Assembly: GCA_001304855.1 (NCBI GenBank)
Contig: BBZN01000020.1
Span: forward strand, 1 to 64,000
Reading direction: 5' to 3'
DNA: 64,000 bases
Source of the DNA: Clostridia bacterium UC5.1-1D2
GTDB lineage: Bacteria; Bacillota; Clostridia; Lachnospirales; Lachnospiraceae
The position numbers were made by a program, and so were the translations under genes. Below the pieces are notes generated by a model. The model saw nothing but the letters and a program-made list of their open reading frames with translations. It made no database searches and was not told the DNA's origin. Position 1 is the first letter of the stretch. Each line of letters begins with the position of its first letter. This document shows, piece by piece, positions 22,944 to 33,940 of the stretch.

Positions 22944-23423
22944 TAGCCAGTGTCGCCCGGCTTTGCCGGGCGATGTCCTAAGATTGCGCTTTCCAGCATA
23001 ACCTCTTTAACCAGCAACCTTTTCGCCCCTGGCAATATTGACCGATTTGGTAAAAAACACCTCTGTTCCATATCGGCCCAACGAGCCGGAATACCCGTTT
23101 CATAGCACATCTGCCAAGCCGCGTCTTAAAACCGTCACACGAGCCGCTATGGCGCGCCACAGGCTAAGATACGCCGGGGAGGAAGCCCTTGCCGGCACAT
23201 GGTTGGGATATCCGCCCTGTTTTTAGGGAAATTCCGTAAACCGGCTGATTGTTGTGTTAAATCAGAATATTTCGCTGCCCGAAGCTGCAAAACGCCTTAA
23301 AACCGTGTGAAAGATTTGTCGGAAACCAAAAGGGACGGTATTCGTCTTGAATTACATGCCTGGCTGTGATACCATGAATGCAGATCGCACCGGGTCTAAA
23401 GGATAGTGAAAGAGGTAAAACAT
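22944..23423. other. intergenic region without a supported gene
   Basis: It starts with a GC-rich hairpin at 22953-22973 (TCGCCCGGC/GCCGGGCGA), probably the terminator of the immunity gene. The rest holds scattered short open frames with no recognisable protein, perhaps old mobile DNA. Confidence 0.4.
22953..22973 (+). terminator. hairpin after the immunity gene
   Basis: A 9-bp GC-rich stem with a 3-nt loop, 9 bp after the stop codon. It has no long T run, so termination strength is uncertain. Confidence 0.45.
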
Positions 23424-24375
23424 ATGTCGGAGCTGTTATTTTTACAACCGGTATTTAAAGAAGCAGTATGGGGCGGAAGAAAATTAAGGGAGTCTTTTGG
23501 CTATGACATTCCAAGTGACGCCACAGGCGAGTGCTGGGCGGTCAGCGCCCATGCCAACGGCGACTGCAGAATTTTCAGTGGAACCTGGAAAGGAAAACAT
23601 TTGTCGGAACTCTGGAAGAATCAGCCGGAGCTTTTTGGCAATGAGGAGGGGCGTATGGGGAAGGAGTTCCCGCTCCTTGTGAAGATGATTGACGCAAAAT
23701 CGGATTTGAGTATACAGGTGCATCCTGACGACGTTTACGCAGGTGTGCATGAGAGCGGATCCCTGGGAAAGACGGAATGCTGGTATGTGCTGGATTGCGA
23801 TCCGGGAACAACCATTGTCATCGGACACCACGCTAAAAGCCGGGAGGAAGCGGCCCGGATGATTCGGGAGAAGCGCTGGGAAGCTTTATACGGGAGATTC
23901 CTGTAAAGAAGGGGGATTTTTTCAGATTAATCCGGGCTGCATCCACGCCATAAAAGGGGGAACCCTGATTCTGGAAACCCAGCAGTCCAGCGATATTACA
24001 TACAGAGTCTATGACTATGACAGAGTCTGGAACGGCAGTAAGCGGGCGCTTCATATAGAACAGTCTCTGGACGTAATCACAGCGCCCTTTGCTCCGGAGG
24101 AGGAGCAGAGGAGTTGTACCAGGACGGAAGATGTGGATCTGGAACACCTGGAGACATGTAAGTTCTATACGGTGGAAAAGTATGACATACACGGAACATG
24201 GAACCATGTATTTCCGGGAGCGTTTACAAATGTAAGCGTACTGGAGGGCTCAGGCGCTATAGACGGCTGCGAAATCAGCAGGGGAATGCATTTTATCATA
24301 CCGTCAGGTTATGGGAACTGCCGGATGCAAGGAAGGTTTTCCATTCTCTGTTCCTGGGCGCCTGATAAGAAATAG
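23424..24375 (+). CDS. manA: mannose-6-phosphate isomerase, class I (frameshifted)
   Basis: Starts at ATG 23424 with AGAGG just ahead. About 316 residues after joining frames near 23895. It has the metal-binding cupin motifs of ManA: WGG near the start, LVKMIDAKSDLSIQVHPDD with the zinc ligands, and NPGCIHAIKGGTLILETQQ, which carries the last zinc His and the active-site Arg region in SSDITYRVYDYDR. It interconverts mannose-6-phosphate and fructose-6-phosphate in the cytoplasm. Short Firmicutes form. No obvious operon partners. Confidence 0.9.
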
Positions 24376-24392
24376 AAAGCGCAAACCATCTA

Positions 24393-25004
24393 TCAGATAC
24401 AGCCAAGGTCTTTAAAACCATAGAACCTTGCCGTGATTGTCAGAATCTCCTCGTTGAGGCTGCGCCCTTCTTTCTGGAGATTATCCATATGCTTCAGGCA
24501 GAGCTGGAGGGTTTTGACGGAATAGGTCTGCAGCTCCCCGTATAAATATGTCTCCGTGGAGGTTTCCGTGGAGCTGTCCTCAGAGGAATACAAGGGCCTT
24601 CCGCGCCGGACGGCACGCGGATACTTTTTATCCAGAAGCTCCAGTGAATTCATCTGCCTGGCCAATATGTCCCTCACCAACTTCATTTTTTCCGGAGGAA
24701 TCCGGGGGAGGCGTCCCTCCAGCTGCCGGTATTCCTCCGGCCAGGTGCGCTCCATCATGCGGGCATATTTTTCAGTCATTAGATTCAGTCCCCGGTCCCT
24801 GGCGGCTTTTACGTCCTGGAGGTAGCTTTCCAAAGTAGCCTCGTCCCAGGCCAGAAACTGGCTGATCCGCATGATGGTGAAGGTCTTTTTATCGTCCTGG
24901 CAGGGGGCTCTTTTGGCCCTGTTGTTTACATTGGTAAACATTTCCCATTCCGTAGACAGAAGGTCTTTCAGGGCCCGTTCTGTATGAGTCGCAGTTTCTT
25001 TCAT
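24393..25004 (-). CDS. DUF4125 family protein
   Basis: A 203-residue intact protein. The N-terminal block (STEWEMFTNVNNRA ... CQDDKKTFTIMRISQF) and TEKYARMMERTWPEEY are characteristic of DUF4125. Function unknown. It follows the DUF4037 gene with a 1-bp gap, so both are made from one transcript together with the TPR gene upstream. Confidence 0.8.
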   Translation of the reverse strand: MKETATHTERALKDLLSTEWEMFTNVNNRAKRAPCQDDKKTFTIMRISQFLAWDEATLESYLQDVKAARDRGLNLMTEKYARMMERTWPEEYRQLEGRLPRIPPEKMKLVRDILARQMNSLELLDKKYPRAVRRGRPLYSSEDSSTETSTETYLYGELQTYSVKTLQLCLKHMDNLQKEGRSLNEEILTITARFYGFKDLGCI

Positions 25005-25005
25005 C

Positions 25006-25929
25006 TTATCCCTCCATAATGTGCAGCTTCTTTATATAAGGATCCTGAATTCCCGCTATTATCCGGGGACTGTAGTCAATGAGAAATTCGCTGGACCCGT
25101 CGATAATTCCCTGTCTTTTCCATTCACATCGGACCATAGTGCAAATTTCCTCAATGAGATGTATTCTTTGTTTTCCATTTTGACATGTGTGCAGTTCCTC
25201 CAGCTTCCCGAAAACTCCGGGCAGTGCAGGGAGATACTGAAGGCCATGGTGGGCCCATTTGTAAAAGGGCATGTATTTGTGATTCAGCAGATAGACCATG
25301 GAACAGGTTGCGTTGGTAAATTCCGACAACGCACAGGCCGCAGCCACCAGTTCTCCCCGTTTTAGGCATCTGGGATAGTTGTACTGGCCGCTTTGGGCCA
25401 TAACAGCCGCTCTGACGGATATCTTTTTCAGCCGCACCTCAGAGGGATAATAATTTAACAATGACTGGCGGATCTTACTGAATTCGCCGGGCCCGTCCAT
25501 GAAAACCTGTCCGCCTGCGGCCTTGGCCAACATGCTCTCAGGTATCCGCAGCCATTCCGCCGGGGTTTCAGGGGCCCGGTCAAGTCCTGTGTAACTGCGG
25601 TAAAAGTCTGAAATACGGATTACGCCCACACGGCCTTCACCGCCCTGAAATACGTTGCGGGCAGGGTATCCCATATACTCGCCCGGCAGACGGCTGTAAG
25701 CTTCATTCAGCTCCCGGCCGAACTCTGCGGCGTCCCGATCTGTCAGCCAGATGCAAAAGGATGGTCCCCAGTCGTGATCTTTGGACAATTCGTCGTCAAA
25801 CCCCAGAACTTCTGAGCCTTCTCCGGCCAGACCTGCAGCGATTCTCGATTCATAGGTTCCAAAATCCCGCCGTATCATAGGAAGGCCTATGTCTTTAAAA
25901 TAATTCCTGGCCAGTTCCAGTCCCTTCAT
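25006..25929 (-). CDS. DUF4037 domain protein, nucleotidyltransferase-like
   Basis: A 307-residue intact protein. The N-terminal half carries GSEVLGFDDELSKDHDWGP, an acidic motif like that of the minimal nucleotidyltransferase fold. The C-terminal half is the DUF4037 domain with CSMVYLLNHKYMPFYKWAH. Members are thought to transfer nucleotides or to bind them, but no substrate is known. It sits between a TPR gene (4-nt overlap at the start) and DUF4125. This fixed trio occurs in Clostridia and suggests one joint function. Confidence 0.8.
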   Translation of the reverse strand: MKGLELARNYFKDIGLPMIRRDFGTYESRIAAGLAGEGSEVLGFDDELSKDHDWGPSFCIWLTDRDAAEFGRELNEAYSRLPGEYMGYPARNVFQGGEGRVGVIRISDFYRSYTGLDRAPETPAEWLRIPESMLAKAAGGQVFMDGPGEFSKIRQSLLNYYPSEVRLKKISVRAAVMAQSGQYNYPRCLKRGELVAAACALSEFTNATCSMVYLLNHKYMPFYKWAHHGLQYLPALPGVFGKLEELHTCQNGKQRIHLIEEICTMVRCEWKRQGIIDGSSEFLIDYSPRIIAGIQDPYIKKLHIMEG

Positions 25930-26751
25930 GCTTGTTCCTCCTCCATTGCCTTTCGCGCAAGGCTGATATTTTGATTTGCCCGGTCGTAATCCTCATTTTC
26001 ACCAAAATATTGGAAGGCGGCGTCCCTGGCTTTTAGAAATGCGTGCTCCGCGCCCCTGTAGTCTTTCTTCTCCATGCAGACGGCGCCCTGCATATTGAGA
26101 GCCGCCCCCATAGTGGACCCCTTTGTCCTCCAGCCGGTTATAGATTCTCATGGCTATGTCCAGATACTCCTCCGCCTGGGAGATACGTCCCAGCTTCTGA
26201 CAGGCGGCAGCCAGATTTACCAGGGTTATGGCTTCCTCTTCTTTTTGCCCGGGTGTCCGGTGAATCCGGTTCAGGGCTTCCTTCAGGTACTGGATTGCTT
26301 TCTCGTATTCCTCCATATCAAGATAGAGGAGAGACAGGTTGTTGATAACTGCCGTGTAATAGTAACTTTCTTTTCCTGTCGTCATATTATAGATGTGGGC
26401 TGCCTGGGTAAAAAGCTCAAGAGCCCATCCGTAATTTTTTATCATGCGGACGGCGCCTGCCAGGTTACAGCGGTTGGTTGCATATTCCACAGATTTAGCG
26501 CCCATAAGTTCCAGGATATATCTTCCGGCTTCCTCAAAGGCTTTTATGGAATCTTCATACCGGCTGATGCCCCTGTAATAAGAGCCCAGCTCGTTGAGGC
26601 AGGATATGGCGAGAATCTGGCTTCCTTCGGGGGCGTTCCTGTTTTCCTCCATTATTGTGAGGATATAGGGTTCAATTTCACCGGTTTTTCCGGTCTGGTA
26701 CAGGTGATCCAACTCTTTATAAAAATTCTTTAATTTTTGGGAAATATTCAT
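25926..26751 (-). CDS. tetratricopeptide repeat protein (frameshifted)
   Basis: About 275 residues after joining frames near 26110. Five to six TPR units can be seen, for example SQILAISCLNELGSYYRGIS, YYTAVINNLSLLYLDMEEYE and EEAITLVNLAAACQKLGRIS. TPRs bind other proteins; here the partner is plausibly the DUF4037 or DUF4125 product, whose genes overlap or abut downstream. First gene of the minus-strand trio. Confidence 0.75.
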
Positions 26752-26915
26752 ATAACAGTCCTTTCTTATCCGGATCTCCCAACAGGTATTCTATGTAAAT
26801 TATACGTTTTTGGGAGGCCCGGGTTAGAATACTTTTCGGACTGAATATGTGTAACATCCAAACCTGCCTGCGGTGAAGGCCGGAAGGGAGGTTTCGGACT
26901 GTTTGAAATTATATA

Positions 26916-27480
26916 TTATGGGGACGCCGTAAGGGCTATAAACCGTTTATGTACAGACAAATCGCTGTCCAGCTCCGGGTGAAAAGCTATCCCTATCTGG
27001 TTTTTATATTCAACGCCTACGATTTTCCCGTCCACTATGGCGGCAACCAGCACATTTTCCCCGGTTTTTTCTATATAGGGGGCGCGTATGAAGGTCATTG
27101 GGATTTTTCCTATTCCTGCATAGGAGCCCCTGGCTGTGAAGCTTCCCAACTGCCTGCCGTAACCGTTGCGGCGCACAGTTACCGGGAGGACTCCCAGGTG
27201 GCGCCCCTGGTTTTCGGACAGCGTTTCAGCCAGCAGAATTAAACCGGCGCAGGTGCCAGCACAGGGAGTCCTTCTTCCAGCATTCCCTTTATGGGCTGAA
27301 GAGCTCCAGATCCCGGAGAAGCTTTGCCTGGACAGTGCTTTCTCCTCCGGGAAGTATAAGGCCGTCTATGGGCGATTTCAAATCAGAAGGCTTCCGAATC
27401 TCACGCCAGTTTTCGCCCAGTCTGTCAAGAATCTTTTCGTGTTCTGCGAAGGCTCCCTGAAGAGCCAGAACTCCAATCAT
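26916..27480 (-). CDS. pdxT: pyridoxal 5'-phosphate synthase glutaminase subunit (frameshifted)
   Basis: About 187 residues after joining breaks near 27290 and 27180. It starts MIGVLALQGAFAEHE and carries DGLILPGGEST, the nucleophile Cys in LGTCAGLILLA and the His-Glu pair in IAFHPELDSD. It splits glutamine and passes ammonia to PdxS. It lies downstream of pdxS on the same strand, separated by 45 bp. Confidence 0.9.
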
Positions 27481-27525
27481 AAGTCTCTCCTTTTCCTTTT
27501 AATCCATTGTCTGCATCACTGGCGG

Positions 27526-28397
27526 TTATTTTCCCCGCTCAGCCATGAGAAGCTGGATTTCTTCTTCATTGACGCCCACCATGGCCTCCCCAAGATCTTC
27601 GGAGAGGGCGGCTATCATTTCAGCATCCCTGTAGTTGGCCACGGCCTTCACAATGGCCTGGGCTCTCCGGGCCGGATTGCCGGATTTAAAAATACCTGAC
27701 CCTACAAAGACGCCCTCAGCCCCAAGCTGCATCATCAGAGCCGCGTCTGCGGGGGTAGCGATACCTCCGGCTGCAAAATTAACGACAGGCAGCCTTTTTT
27801 CCCTGTGGACGCTCTCCAGCAGTTCAAAGGGAACCTGAAGCTGCTTTGCTTTCTCATACAATTCATCTTCCTTCAGGCGGCCACCGCCCCTATTTCTCTG
27901 TTCATCATGCGCATATGCCGCACTGCCTGGACGATATCGCCTGTTCCCGGCTCACCCTTGGTTCTTATCATGGAAGCGCCCTCCTGAATTCTTCTTAAGG
28001 CTTCGCCTAAATCCCTGGCTCCGCACACAAAGGGGACTTTGAATTTAGATTTATCAATGTGATACATATCGTCCCCGGGGGACAGTACCTCGCTCTCGTC
28101 AATATAGTCAATCTGGATGGCCTCCAAAATCTGGGCTTCCACAAAGTGGCCGATCCTGCATTTAGCCATGACGGGAATGGACACGGCCTGCTGGATACCC
28201 TTGATCATCTTCGGATCGCTCATCCTGGAAACTCCGCCTGCAGCCCGGATATCCGCCGGAATCCGCTCCAGCGCCATAACTGCACAGGCTCCGGCCTCCT
28301 CTGCGGTTTTTGCCTGCTCCGGTGTGGTTACATCCATGATGACGCCGCCTTTTAACATCTGCGCCAGTTCTTTATTCAGTTGATATCTGTCATTCAT
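27526..28397 (-). CDS. pdxS: pyridoxal 5'-phosphate synthase lyase subunit (frameshifted)
   Basis: About 290 residues after joining frames near 27870. It has [20 protein letters not shown] with the early Asp, the catalytic Lys in [25 protein letters not shown], and [27 protein letters not shown]. It condenses ribose-5-phosphate, glyceraldehyde-3-phosphate and ammonia to PLP in a dodecamer with PdxT. Very highly conserved, so the break is most likely a sequence error. Confidence 0.93.
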
Positions 28398-28744
28398 TAT
28401 GGTTAATTTCCTCGCTTTATTTTTATTCTCCTATAGGGGTTACAGGCATTATATCATCAACTGGCATTATTGAAATATCCAGTTATATAAAAATGAACAA
28501 GTCCAGTTTCGAGCTGTGAGATATAAAATTGTTGTCTTACATGATCAGAAGCCCATAAATTCTTTACAAAAGAATGCGCCATCTTCCCCAAAAATGGATT
28601 CTATAGAGAAAATATGAATAAAGTAATGTTTTGAGTCTGATTTTATGTTTTGATTGACGCAGGTGAGTTCTGATGATACAATTCAAGTGTTCAAAAATAT
28701 TATAAATAGATAAAAAATGAACAAAAATGCAAGGAGGTGAAGAG
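28398..28744. other. divergent intergenic region pdxS / nucleotidyltransferase fusion
   Basis: AT-rich. On the minus strand a TATAAT lies about 60 bp ahead of pdxS and may be its -10 box. On the plus strand AAGGAGGTGA sits right before the fusion gene. I see no long palindrome of the PdxR kind. Confidence 0.4.
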
Positions 28745-30545
28745 ATGCAGGCGATTATACTGGCGGCAGGTATGGGAAGGCGTCTGAAAGAACTGACAAA
28801 AGATAAGGCCAAATGTATGGTTGAAGTTAACGGAATAAGCCTGATAGAGCGGATGCTTCTCCAGCTGGATATGCTGAAACCGGAGCGGATCATTGTTGTG
28901 ACAGGATATGAACGGGAGAAACTGGAGGCTCATATTTTAGGGCTGCCCCTTTCTGCGCCTGTTATTTTCTGTGAAAACAGTATTTTTACAAGACTAATAA
29001 CATTTACTCTCTGTATCTGGCGAAAGAATATCTGAAAGAGAAGGACACCCTTCTTCTGGAATCGGATCTTATTTTTGAAACCAGCGTTTTAGAACAGCTG
29101 TTGGGTAATCCTTATCCAAACCTGGCCCTTGTGGCTAAATTTGAGAGCTGGATGGACGGAACCGTTGTTACACTGTCCGGGGATGGAAGGATTCAGCAGT
29201 TTCTTACAAGAAAGGATTTCCGGTTTGAGGATATCGGGACATATTATAAGACGGTAAATATCTATAAATTCAGCAAAGAATTTTCAAACCGCCATTATGT
29301 GCCCTTCCTGGAGGCTTACAGCAAGGCGCTTGGAAACAATGAATATTACGAACAGGTTTTGAAAATTATCTCCATGATTGACGTTTCAGGAGGAATCAGG
29401 GCAGAAGGCTGAAGAGCGGATTCTGGTATGAGATTGACGACGAACAGGATCTGGACATTGCCGAATCCATATTCACGAATCTGGAAAGCCGCCTGAGCAA
29501 GCTGGAAGGGCGGTACGGGGGGTATTGGAGATATCCCTATATGAAGGATTTCTGCTATCTGGTCAATCCCTATTTTCCAAATCAGCGCCTGCTGGACGAG
29601 ATGAAGGCCAGCTTTGAGCGCCTGGTGTACAGCTATCCTTCGGGTCTGGAGGTAAATTGCCTGCTGGCGGCTAAGTCTCTGGGCCTGAAAAGGGAGCATG
29701 TCTGTGTGGGAAACGGGGCCGCTGAGCTGATACGTGCTTTTCTGGAGGAAAGGGAGGGCCCTGCTGGGATCATCCGCCCTGTGTTTGAAGAGTACAATGC
29801 TATCTGAAACACCCTGTGGTCTTTGAGACGGAGGATCGGGATTTCCGCTATGGGAGCGGAGATATAATCGATTTTTTGAATCCAAATCCCTGGAGACGCT
29901 GATACTTGTTAATCCCGACAATCCGTCGGGAAACTACATATCCCCAGAGGAACTGATGAGGCTGATCGGCTGGACGGGAGAGCGGGGGATACGGTTTGTA
30001 GTGGACGAATCGTTTGTTGACTTTGTTAACGAGGAGGATACACTTTTGAGAGAAGAAATTCTGGCCGCCTATCCCCATTTGATTGTGATAAAGAGCATTT
30101 CAAAGTCTTATGGCGTGCCCGGACTCCGGCTGGGGGTGCTGGCCAGCTGGGATCAGGAGCTGACAGGGAAGGTGAAGGCCGGACTTCCGGTGTGGAACAT
30201 AAATTCCTTTGGAGAATATTTTCTTCAGATTTTTGAAAATATATGGATGATTACCGCGATTCCCTGGAGAAATTTAGGGAGGCGAGGGAGCGTTTTGTAA
30301 AGGCTCTTCAGGAAATACGGCAGCTTCGGTTTTTGTCGGGCAGCGCCAATTTCCTGCTGTGCGAGGTTAAAGACGGGTGCAGCGCCTCTGTGCTTACAGA
30401 AATGCTTCTAAACAGATATAACATCCTGATCAAAGATCTGTCGTCCAAGAAAGGGATGGGCAAAAGGCAGTGCGTACGCCTGGCGGTGCGGAGAGAGGAA
30501 GACAACATGCAGCTTGTAGCTGCTATAAAGAGCATTTTACGGTAA
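28745..30545 (+). CDS. fused nucleotidyltransferase (LicC-like) - PLP aminotransferase (frameshifted)
   Basis: Starts at ATG 28745 behind AAGGAGGTGAAGAG. Joining frames (breaks near 28985, 29410, 29805, 29885 and 30240) gives about 600 residues. Residues 1-240 are a sugar/choline-phosphate nucleotidyltransferase: QAIILAAGMGRRLKELTKDK, then the metal-binding LLLESDLIFE. From about 260 on it is a class I/II aminotransferase of the HisC/CobD kind: VCVGNGAAELIRAFLEE, LILVNPDNPSGNY, VVDESFVDF, and the PLP lysine in SISKSYGVPGLRLG. The enzyme probably makes an amino-alcohol phosphate or a related amine and activates it with CTP. It is followed by a methyltransferase gene 47 bp later. Confidence 0.75.
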
Positions 30546-30592
30546 TGCAGGGATTCACTATAACAATACCAATAGCAGGAGGAATGGAAGCA

Positions 30593-31160
30593 ATGGCAGA
30601 GACATGGAAAGAAATATGGACGAGAAAAGGAATGGCTGAGGGTGGAGCAGAGCAGCTTCTGGCTTTTGACGGATATGAGGCCACCAAGGTAAATATGGAG
30701 GAGGTAGCCGCCTTCATTACAAAGGAGCTGGATATAAAGCCTGAAGATTCGGTGCTGGAGGTGGGCTGCGGAGCAGGAGCCCTGGCCAGCTGTCTGGACT
30801 GCCGTTACGTGGGGGTGGACTATTCGGAAACCCTAGTCCGCAGGCATATTGAGATTCTGAATCATTCTGTGCTCACAGGGGAAGCCAATGATTTGATTTT
30901 CAAAGACAAATCCTTCGACAAGGTGATTTTGTTATGGAGTATTTTTGTATTTTGACAGTAAAGCCTATGCCTGGCAGGCTGTTAAGGAGATGATGCGGGT
31001 GGCCAGGAAGGCTATATTCATAGGGGAGCTGCCTGTCACCTCCCACAGGGAGGAGCATCTCCTTTTCCTGCCGGAGGATTTCGCCGGATGGAAGATTTCG
31101 GAGGGATGCTATGATCCCTACAGGAAGGAGCGTTTTAACGCCGCTCTGACCCTTCTGTAA
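30593..31160 (+). CDS. SAM-dependent methyltransferase (frameshifted)
   Basis: I start at ATG 30593, with AGGAGG 10 bp ahead. About 188 residues after joining frames near 30945. Motif I is DSVLEVGCGAGALASCL and motif II lies around YVGVDYS. The later part (KEMMRVARKAIFIGELPV) is that of a class I methyltransferase. Directly after the nucleotidyltransferase-aminotransferase gene, so N-methylation of that enzyme's product is a reasonable guess, not shown. Confidence 0.7.
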
Positions 31161-31344
31161 GCAGCATTTCTCCCTGCTTCCCTCCCGGCAGTCCCATGAG
31201 ATTTAGAAAAAAGGGAAAATTTGGAATATGTTTTGGCGAAAAGGTTTCATATACTTTTAGGGTAAAAGATGATAAAATAAATGAAGAAAGCTGTGAAATC
31301 GGAAAACATGTACATTATTTTACACGACCGGGAGGAAAACAACT

Positions 31345-33741
31345 ATGAGTGCTGCCGACTTGGCTAATTTGCTTGACGCGCTGGCCGACACCAGCGTTTA
31401 TGTAATTGAAGAAGCAACCCACCGGCTTCTGTACTATAACCGGCGCTGCCAGGAGAACAGCCACGGAAAGGCTCTGGAGGGAGCCAAATGCCATGAGGTT
31501 TGGCCGGAGGTCTGTTCCAGCTGCCCTCTCAAGAGCATTGGCGAGAAAGGGTCTAACCATATCGTATGTTACAATCCCATCCTGAAAACTACTGTTGATA
31601 TTACGGCCAGCCGTATCCTCTGGGAGGAACATATAGAGGCGGTTGTGATCACATCCACGCCTCACAGAATGAACTTTGAGGAGGAGCAGGGGCTTCGCAA
31701 GATTGAGCAGATGTATGCACAAAGCCTTGTAACTGTTTTCGGAGAGTGTATCATTGCAAACCTGACCTCCGACTATTACGTCAACTGCCAGAAAGACAGT
31801 ATGTGGACCGAGATTCCTGAGCAGGGGAATTTTGGAACAGAGAATCAGAAATATGCGTCAGTGGCGATTCATCCTGACGATTTGGAATTATTTAACAGCC
31901 ATTTTTCACGCCAGGCCATGCTCCGGCTCTTTTCAGAGGGGAGAGAACAGATTGTCAAGCGTTTGCGCCGCCTTACTTCCGACGGCGCCTACCATATGGT
32001 GGAATTTACGGCAACCAGAATCCGTAAATGGAGGAGGACCAGTGCTGGTGCGTCCTGGTTTTCGGGATATTCAGGAGGAATATCTGCTGGAGCAGCAGAG
32101 AAATGTGGAGATGAGCCAGCTGGCAACTGCCGCCAAGAGGGCATACCAGATGCTGATTGCAGTGAATCTGACGCGGAATTCATATCACATGCTGGGGTAC
32201 GACAGGAGTTATATAACCATCCCCAAGGAGACAGGGCGCTTTGACGCCCTCATAGAATCCGAACTTTCCACCGTACGCCCGGACCACAGGGAGGAGTTCC
32301 TCAGCAAGTTTTCCCGACAATCCCTCAGGGAAGCCTTCGCAAGCGGAGTGCACATCGTGTCCATGCGGGTTCCCCACAGGGGGAGGACGGGCGGTATCAC
32401 TGGAATTTTACCCAGGTGGTGCACGTTGAAAGCCCCTATACGGAAGATATGATTGAAATAACCTTGTCAAGAAATATCGATGAGGAACTGCGGCTCCAGG
32501 ACGAGATGCTTGAAAAAGAAAGGCGGGCGAAAATGCTTTTGGAGGACGCCTTGGAAAAGGCGGAAAAGGCCAGCGAAGCCAAGAGCGAGTTCCTCTCCAG
32601 GATGAGCCACGATATACGCACCCCAATGAACGCCATTGTGGGAATGACAGAGCTGGCGCAGCTTCATATCGGTTCTGAGGAGAAGATGAAGGATTATCTG
32701 GACAAGATTGCAGTTTCCGGCAAGCATTTGCTGGAGCTTATTAATGAAGTTCTGGATATGAGCAAGATCGAAAGCGGCAGGGTGGAGTTGACGGAAGAAA
32801 ATTTTGATCTGCGGGAACTGGCGCAGGAAGCGGTGGAGATGGTTTCTTTGGCTGTGGAGAGCAAAAAGCAGTCTCTTTCACTTCATTTAGACGGGGGGCT
32901 CCACTCCGGCGTTGTGGGCGATGCAAGGCGTCTGAGCCAGATCCTGGTCAATATTCTGGATAATGCCTCAAAGTATACAAAGGAAGGCGGCAGCATTGCC
33001 TTTACACTGGAGGAACTGAAGAAACAGGAAGAAAAAGTGGGAACGTACCGGTTTACCATTGAGGATACGGGCGTTGGCATGAAGCCGGAGTATTTAAAGC
33101 AGATATTTGAACCTTTCAGCAGGGCTGACGACAGCCGGATCAGCAAAATCACAGGCACAGGACTTGGAATGACTATTGTGAAAAATCTTGTAAATATGAT
33201 GGGAGGCGACTTGCAGGTGGAGAGCAGCTACGGCAAAGGCTCCCGTTTTACCGTTACTCTGTGCCTGACCAAGTGTGAGGAACCCTCCTCTGCCAAAAGC
33301 AGGGAGGAGGAACCGGATCAGCCCCTCTCGGAGCTTCGCGTCCTTTTGGCTGAGGACAATGAACTTAATCTCCAGATAGCCGTTGAGATGATTGAACTGC
33401 TGGGCGCCCGGATTGAGTGCGTCCGGGACGGGCAGAAAGCGGTGGAAGCCGTGTGTTCCCATCCGCCCCTCTATTACGATATTGTATTCATGGACGTTCA
33501 GATGCCGGTTCTTAACGGATACGATGCAGCCCGGGCCATCCGCAGCTCCGGTATGGAACGAATTGAGGAGCTGCCTATTATAGCCATGACAGCCGACGCT
33601 TTTGCAGAGGATATCAAACAGGCCCGCCTGGCCGGGATGAACGGACATCTGGCGAAACCCATTTCCATGGATCGGTTGAAACATTTCCTTTTAAACTGTC
33701 TTAATTGGAGAAAACAGAATCAGAAACGGTTTTATATCTGA
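31345..33741 (+). CDS. hybrid sensor histidine kinase with receiver domain (frameshifted)
   Basis: About 798 residues after joining breaks near 32030 and 32395. No membrane segment is visible, so it is probably cytoplasmic. The N-terminal part is PAS-like with cysteines at 35, 49, 57 and 60 (CHEVWPEVCSSCPL). A second sensor domain follows, then a coiled coil, the phospho-accepting His in FLSRMSHDIRTPMNAI, the ATPase N box NILDNASKYT, and G boxes DTGVGM and GTGLGM. A C-terminal receiver follows with the phospho-Asp in IVFMDVQMPVLNG. Start ATG 31345 behind GGAGG. No partner regulator beside it. Confidence 0.85.
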
Positions 33742-33774
33742 AAAATTCTGAAAATATGAAGAAAAATGTGAAAA

Positions 33775-33801
33775 TTAGCACTCGCTGCTTGACAGTGCTA
33801 A
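33775..33801. promoter_or_regulatory. CIRCE operator (HrcA site) upstream of hsp20
   Basis: TTAGCACTC, 9-bp spacer, CAGTGCTAA. The left half is perfect and the right half has one mismatch to the CIRCE consensus. It overlaps the -35 box of the promoter, the expected place for an HrcA repressor site. Confidence 0.8.
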
Positions 33802-33817
33802 CAATAAGTGGTATAAC
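33789..33817 (+). promoter_or_regulatory. sigma-A promoter of hsp20
   Basis: TTGACA, 17-bp spacer, TATAAC. The -35 box lies inside the CIRCE element. Confidence 0.7.
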
Positions 33818-33940
33818 GAAGTCAGAACAAAGGAAGAGGAGTAAAAAGAGGGTGGGAGGTAAGCCCTATGAACTCCTTAAACATCCCAGTTCCAAAGAAA
33901 CAAGGTAAACAATGCAGTTGAGGAAAAGGAGAGATGACTT

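Noticed and set aside
23038..23226. 62-residue frame after the immunity gene
   Set aside because: No family resemblance and no ribosome-binding site; treated as chance.
33705..33908. 67-residue frame before hsp20
   Set aside because: Overlaps the kinase end, the CIRCE element and the promoter; no ribosome-binding site; low-complexity Lys/Ser content.
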